DNA of 64,000 bases, taken from NCBI GenBank assembly GCA_940671915.1, contig CALNVZ010003432.1, positions 10,856,391 to 10,920,390 on the forward strand, in the 5' to 3' direction. Of this stretch, positions 59,482-64,000 are shown piece by piece (the first letter of the stretch is position 1; each line of letters opens with the position of its first letter). The notes below the pieces were generated by a model that did not search any database, was not told the origin of the DNA, and was given only the letters and a program-made list of their open reading frames with translations. A program made the translations under genes and the position numbers. Source of the stretch: Paracentrotus lividus (taxonomy: Eukaryota; Echinodermata; Echinoidea; Camarodonta; Echinidae).

Positions 59482-59580
59482 CCCGACTGTTGACACTGTA
59501 TTGGGGTTGAAAACTCTATTACCAGATGGGCAACTCGACGAAGGAATGGAATCAGATCTGATTGTCCAGTCATAGACATC
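59482..59580 (-). CDS. SOD-like (Rsod-type) protein, exon with YDWTIR...VFNP
   Basis: Acceptor TTTTAATTACAG, donor GTCGGG|GTAAGA, 99 bp, phase 0 on both sides, 33 codons: DVYDWTIRSDSIPSSSCP then SGNRVFNPNTVSTVG. It corresponds to the copper/zinc-binding segment of an SOD-like repeat (W-H-x-H ... C-x(n)-G-x-H-x-N-P). Here WHxH is WTIR and GHFNP is NRVFNP, so the histidine ligands are gone while Trp, Cys and FNP remain. Confidence 0.7.
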
Positions 59581-60812
59581 CTGTAATTAAAACAAAAGAC
59601 AGTTTTTATTACTTTACAAGCCCGAAACGTACAAGCACTGTGATTTGGTAATGTGTTTAATATGATGTGATAATGAGAAAATGATATTTGGCCGATTAGA
59701 AGTGTGATATACTTATGAAACAGAATACAGGTTTAAAAAAATCAATTCCAAATTACCCTTTTATCATGGTGCAAATCTTTTGCATACATAATTGGAGAAT
59801 ATAATTGTATTCTCCAATGAAATGCTTCGTGTATGCATTAGCATACAAATCAATAAAACAATGAACAGAACAATGGTGGATTTAGATAAAGATGCCATAA
59901 CCATATTTTAGTAAAAATAGATCTTCAAAATCAATATCATGAAAATCATTATTCTAGGCAAGGAGACACGTTATGCGGTAGTCACAACAGGTCGTATACG
60001 TGCATGCAGTGTGCAATTCGCAACGCACGTACATTTTTTTTTTCAGACACGCACGTGGCAGGTACGACACGCAGGAGGTTTTAACTTACCTTTCCTCCTC
60101 GATAAAACTTGGCATTTTCTCATGCATATTCAATGAGCAAGCTGATCAGGAATCGCATAAATTGGCCCACGACAGTCGCATGCACGTGCTAACTATAGCC
60201 TACGACTTGTTGTGACCATCACACTAAGGGCATGCGTTGTAATTTCAATGCATACATTATAGTATTAATATCAATGAGAATCATACAATTTCATCACTCA
60301 TGCTGCCCTACGACTACAGGTCATTATTTCACGTTTACCAATTTCCGACTTGCGAACAATGCATTTCTTGGGATCCTGAATAAAGAGGAAATTCTTTGTT
60401 CACTCCAAATTACTTGATAACTGATGTAAAATCCAATTCACATTCTAGACTGCATGGTTAAACGCTTGGATAGTATAAGTAGGGCATGAGTTTTGTAATT
60501 TTACTGAATAATATCATGGGTATTGATATAGAGGGTATAAGGACATCATGCACAAACAGCGTTCCACTCGTAGTGATTTTGAAACTGATCAAGAATAACG
60601 GCATTAATGTCTTATTTTAATCCTTTATTGAGTCTTCAAATTTATCATGAGTTATTAAAAAGCCATAGACATTATGACCCATGGTCATTGGAAAATCAGA
60701 TCGCGGCTATATGTAAAACAAGTCAAACTGATCAGAAAAAGCATATAAAGCGTGTATCATAATTATCATCGACGTATCGCTTTAAAAGTGATACGTCCAT
60801 AATCATACTTAC

Positions 60813-60893
60813 ACTTATTAAAGGATCAACAGGCGAAAAACTGGCTTCTATTGTAGTTTCACTTAAACGACCGTTACTGAAATGTGTCTGACC
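60813..60893 (-). CDS. SOD-like (Rsod-type) protein, exon starting a repeat
   Basis: Acceptor TTTTCTCTAG, donor ATAAGT|GTAAGT, 81 bp, phase 0 on both sides, 27 codons beginning GQTHFSNGRLSETTIEASF and ending SPVDPLIS. It continues the G-Y-(I/L)-x-(L/F) strand that ends the preceding exon (SGYLLL), matching the start of an SOD-like repeat (G-x-I-x-F-x-Q ... TT-I/V-x-V). Phase 0 exons on both sides allow exon-wise repeat shuffling. Confidence 0.65.
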
Positions 60894-60957
60894 CTAGAGA
60901 AAAGAAACACAAAAATTGGAATGGTAACATTCAATAGGCAGTTTTAGTATATTATAG

Positions 60958-61135
60958 TGGTAGTAATAGTAGTAACCATGATAGCAGTATAGTCATGATA
61001 GTAGTATAAGTATGAGTAGGATGAGGAGGAGGAAGAAGAGGAGTAGTGGTAGGAGTATAGTAGAAAGAGAGGATAAGTAGGGGATAATAGTAACAGTAGT
61101 AGCAGTAGCAGCAAAATTATAGCAGTATTAGTAAT
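60958..61135. repeat. TAG/AGT and AGG low-complexity tract
   Basis: Purine-rich AGTAGT, GATAGTAG and AGGAGGAAGAAGAGG units with no fixed period, in the intron between 60893 and 63784. The antisense Leu/Tyr/Ser frame is repeat translation. Confidence 0.8.
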
Positions 61136-62209
61136 TCTAACCATTTAAAAGAATGGTTATTATAATATATTTGACATTTACAACCGTCCTTCCTCACCCC
61201 AGTCCCGTCTCCCCCCCCCCTCCTCTCACTCTCTTTAACGGAAACTTTTGTATCTAAATATAAATTCCCATGTCCAATATAAAGTCACTGAACGTGTTTC
61301 AAGGCACTTGATATCACATGATATAAATTATACTGAACAAGTACATGTTCATTCTTTCGTGTGGTAATGCGACTATCGGCTAAAGCATGCCGCCGTTATG
61401 TCGACTGTAAAAAGGCAAAAGTGCATTTTCTATGGGAACCTACATGAGATTTGTCCTTGCCGCAGCTAATAGAAGGAGTATTGAACTTTAATATTTTACA
61501 AAAATCTACCAGTTACCAGCATGGGTGTCGATTGTGGGGGGGATGGGGGGATGCATCCCCCCCCCCAATAATTTCGGTGGGGGGGATGGTGTGTACAATC
61601 ATCCCCCCCCCCAATATTTTGATGTCAAGAAAATTAAAAATATCGTATTATGTGCATATAAATCTATCTATTACAAATTCGTTATCATATAAAACACTTT
61701 TATGACATTATTATAATATTTTGCAGTCTAAAATTCATATTTCTGACATTCAAAAATACAAAATTTTCTCACTCTTTCGTTAATCTTCCGTGTGTGTGCT
61801 TGATATACTTTAGTAATCATATAATACACAATACACCGTGTAGATAACATGGATAATGGAAGCGCAGATATTTAACTTTTCACGATAAAAAAAAACAAAA
61901 AACAAACAAACATCTAATCGATGATAATCAGGGGCACTGATCCCAGGGTGCATAGGGGACAGGTGCCTCGATAAGTAAAACTGAAGGCATAAGTATTCCC
62001 CCTCAAAAATCCACGATGGTTTTGATAAAATTAATGAATATTGAAGAGTCTGTAACACTAAATCTCGGCTCTTCATCGACAAGGTAATATTTTTGGACGA
62101 GAACGATTGATTATATAATACACTTCCACTATTCTCCGGGGGCTAAATGCCCTCTTTTCAAATTAGTCGCTACTTTGCTCTCAATTTAACTGTTAAAAAT
62201 TGCCTGAAA
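61136..62209. other. Intronic stretch with G/C-run MITE-like remnant
   Basis: About 61525-61620 has alternating G and C runs (GGGGGGGATGG, CATCCCCCCCCCAATA) in inverted pairs, a short dispersed repeat. The rest shows no signal. Confidence 0.4.
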
Positions 62210-63025
62210 ATTGTTCAGCTCGCGCTTCGTGCTCGCATAAAATAAGATAGTGCAAACTGTACTTGTCTTTGTTCATCTTTTAAGCATGTATTAACGTCAC
62301 GATGGTACGTTTAAAACACCAACTCCCTCCCCTTTTCGTGCTCCCATGAGGCTTCAAGTATCTTGTTTCATCAGGTCATTATTATTGAGAAAATTTTCAG
62401 CTCGTGCTTCGCGCTCGCACAACATTGCCCTTACTGGAATTCGTCCATATTTATATAGATTTGCGTTTGTAGGCATTACGTCATGATGTTCCGCTTCTAA
62501 TCAGCAGTTAAAGCCCCCTAGCCCTCCATCAAATTCGCGTTTATAGTCATGTAACGCTACAAATACCATGTTTCAGTTCAATATTATTGAGAAAATTTTG
62601 AGCTCGCGCTTCGCGCTCGCATTACAGCCCTATTATTCAACGATATACTAGTACTCATATGCATAATAATCTGCATGTGTGTATATCTATAGACATTACA
62701 TCATGATGGCCCCCTTTGATAAACCAGATAAAGCTCCTTCCTCGTTTCACGGTCGCATTATTCTACAATATATGTCCCATTTCATGTCTCTAATATTGAG
62801 AAAATCTTCAGCTCGCGCTTCGCGCTCGCATAATGAATTTGAAAGTATGTATTAGTAGATACTCACATGCATGCATGCATGTGTGTATTATCTATAGCCA
62901 TTTCATCATCATGGTCCCCCTTTAACAAACCAGTTAAAGCCCCTTCCTCGTTTCGCGCTCAAATTATGCTACACTGCCCCATTTTATGTGAGGAAAATTT
63001 TCAGCTCGCGCTTCGCGCTCGCATT
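62210..63025. repeat. ~200-bp tandem repeat with GCTCGCGCTTCGCGCTCGC palindrome
   Basis: TTTTCAGCTCGCGCTTCGCG followed by CTCGCA occurs at about 62216, 62398, 62599, 62810 and 63001 (first two slightly changed: GCTTCGTGCTCGC, CTCGTGCTTCGCGC). Between them are diverged segments with ATTATTGAGAAAATTTT, CCAGTTAAAGCCCC and TCATGATGG. The same palindrome lies in the duplicated block (about 8540 and 29020). Confidence 0.85.
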
Positions 63026-63588
63026 ATACATTGCATTTTTCATACTTATATGAATGTGTGTACACAAGCATTACCCCACGCCCAACAATGGACACTGCGA
63101 TCATATACCATCGTATGTGTCACATTGAGGAAAAGAGCAAATATATCGACGATCATCCCCCCCCAATCGCCAAAACAAATCGACACCGTTGGTTACCAGG
63201 ATATATCAAAGAGATATCTCCTTGGATATTATGGCCTAGAATGGCTCTAAAACTACATGACACCATAAGGAACAAAGTAGTTGTGTTGACTCGGTTTTGA
63301 TTGTGATAGTATTATGCATTATGCTTAAAACTTGATGATCTACCTGCTGCATGCGGATATCTAAATTTTCATACCGGGGTGCCCGTCAATTCACTTTGTG
63401 ATATTTGGGGCCCCTGCCCCTCCCAAATTGGAAATATTCCACCCAAACGCTCCTTTTATTTATTTTTATTTATTTATTTTTTTTTTGGGGGGGGGGGAAG
63501 TAAACCATCTGTTGTGCTCATTGGCACTCCTTTCGTTCGACCAGGGGACAATTTAAAGCCTCAACAGCAGCAAAATTAACACCCTAGT
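63026..63588. other. Intronic stretch after the palindromic tandem repeat
   Basis: Contains a T/G homopolymer run (about 63455-63500) and no recognisable exon. The forward frame at 62867-63250 crosses tandem-repeat sequence and is not gene-like. Confidence 0.35.
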
Positions 63589-63721
63589 CAGGCGCGGATC
63601 CAGGATTCCAAATTTCAATAGATTGTATAGGTCCATTTGTCTGGGGACAATAGCGGCCCTATTAAGTCTGGGAATGGGCTGATACTTTCAATTGCGTGAC
63701 GTAAACCTGGATTCGCCACTG
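63589..63721. mobile_element. 133-bp hAT-like MITE (CAGGCGCGGATCCAGG ends)
   Basis: Left CAGGCGCGGATCCAGG, right CCTGGATTCGCCACTG (inverse CAGTGGCGAATCCAGG). A start in CAG and short stem-loop body fit hAT-derived MITEs common in invertebrates. A perfect 8-bp target duplication is not present (ACCCTAGT against CTATAGTT), so the flanks have changed. Confidence 0.55.
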
Positions 63722-63783
63722 CTATAGTTTGTTGTTTTTTCCAGTGTTTTCATATCTGCTGTAGATATAGCTTATGTACTTAC

Positions 63784-64000
63784 GAGGAGCAAGTATCCCG
63801 AGAAGGTTGAAGTTGATATATTAGCACGGGCCTCGATCCTGAAATCTCCATCTCCTAAGACAGGTAACAAAGAAGCACATCTATACCGTGAGCCATCATC
63901 AGACCGATGGACAATGACAGATCTTCCAGAGACGCTCCTGGGTCCAAAGAGGGAGAGGCTGGAGTCTGAATACATCGTGTCAATGGTCTGCAAGCCATCC
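63784..64000 (-). CDS. SOD-like (Rsod-type) protein, 5'-most exon in window (partial)
   Basis: The exon runs off the window at 64000 and ends at the donor CTCCTC|GTAAGT. It encodes SLSLFGPRSVSGRSVIVHRS then DDGSRYRCASLLP, and GDGDFRIEARANIS leading to GYLLL. LFGP-x-S-(V/I)-x-GRSV-I-VH ... DGSR-x-x-CA is the C-terminal half of a Cu/Zn-SOD-like repeat of the Rsod type; the GRSVIVH histidine is kept here. The following FRIEARANI ... GYLLL starts the next repeat. The gene is therefore a multi-repeat extracellular protein continuing upstream, beyond the window. All eight exons present join in frame without any indel, in contrast to the duplicated block. Confidence 0.75.

Noticed and set aside
62210..63025. 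CRISPR array, because of a palindromic motif at regular spacing
   Set aside because: Spacing of ~200 bp, homologous inter-unit sequence and a eukaryotic intronic setting exclude it.

Overview
This is eukaryotic genomic DNA from an animal, not a microbial window. It is AT-rich. Genes are split into short exons with GT-AG introns of roughly 0.2 to 9 kb, and the intergenic and intronic DNA is full of palindromic MITEs, foldback elements, pearl/Helentron-like tandem-core elements, microsatellites and homopolymers. That repeat style, and a lineage-restricted superoxide-dismutase-like surface gene, point to a marine invertebrate deuterostome. I favour an echinoderm, but this is inference; the species cannot be read from the sequence.

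Layout. (1) 1-12177 and 20679-32668 are two near-identical copies (A and B, same orientation) of a block of at least 12 kb. They differ mainly by single-base indels, about one per 20 bp where I aligned them by eye, plus a few divergent patches. Copy A probably continues upstream of the window. (2) 12178-20678 separates the copies: a 2.3-kb element with ~280-bp terminal inverted repeats, a CAT/CTC low-complexity kilobase, a 25-N assembly gap (18424-18448), a 5-unit tandem repeat and a GTCTAAT foldback. (3) 32669-38712 is the 3' part of the first host gene, interrupted by a retroelement relic, a 1.7-kb TIR element with a perfect 8-bp target duplication, and a pearl-like element. (4) 38713-45273 is a gene-poor convergent intergenic region. 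(5) 45274-64000 is the 3' end of the second host gene on the minus strand, eight exons joining in frame, with many repeats in its introns.

Genes. The plus-strand gene is read best in copy B: a signal-peptide exon (27043-27103), a 2-kb Thr/Ser/Pro-rich mucin-like exon ending in one transmembrane helix (29764-31788), a cytoplasmic-tail exon (33332-33443) and a candidate last exon (38634-38712). Copy A holds frame-broken versions of the first two exons only. The minus-strand gene encodes a repeated Cu/Zn-SOD-like extracellular protein of the Rsod ('related to SOD') type, with degenerate metal ligands and a hydrophobic C-terminal tail that looks like a GPI-anchor signal. The two genes converge and both predict cell-surface products; nothing else shows that they work together.

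Caution: the indel pattern in copies A and B, with a fixed-size N gap between them, looks like low-coverage uncorrected long-read gap filling or an uncollapsed haplotype. Frame breaks there should not be taken as biological pseudogenization without read support.
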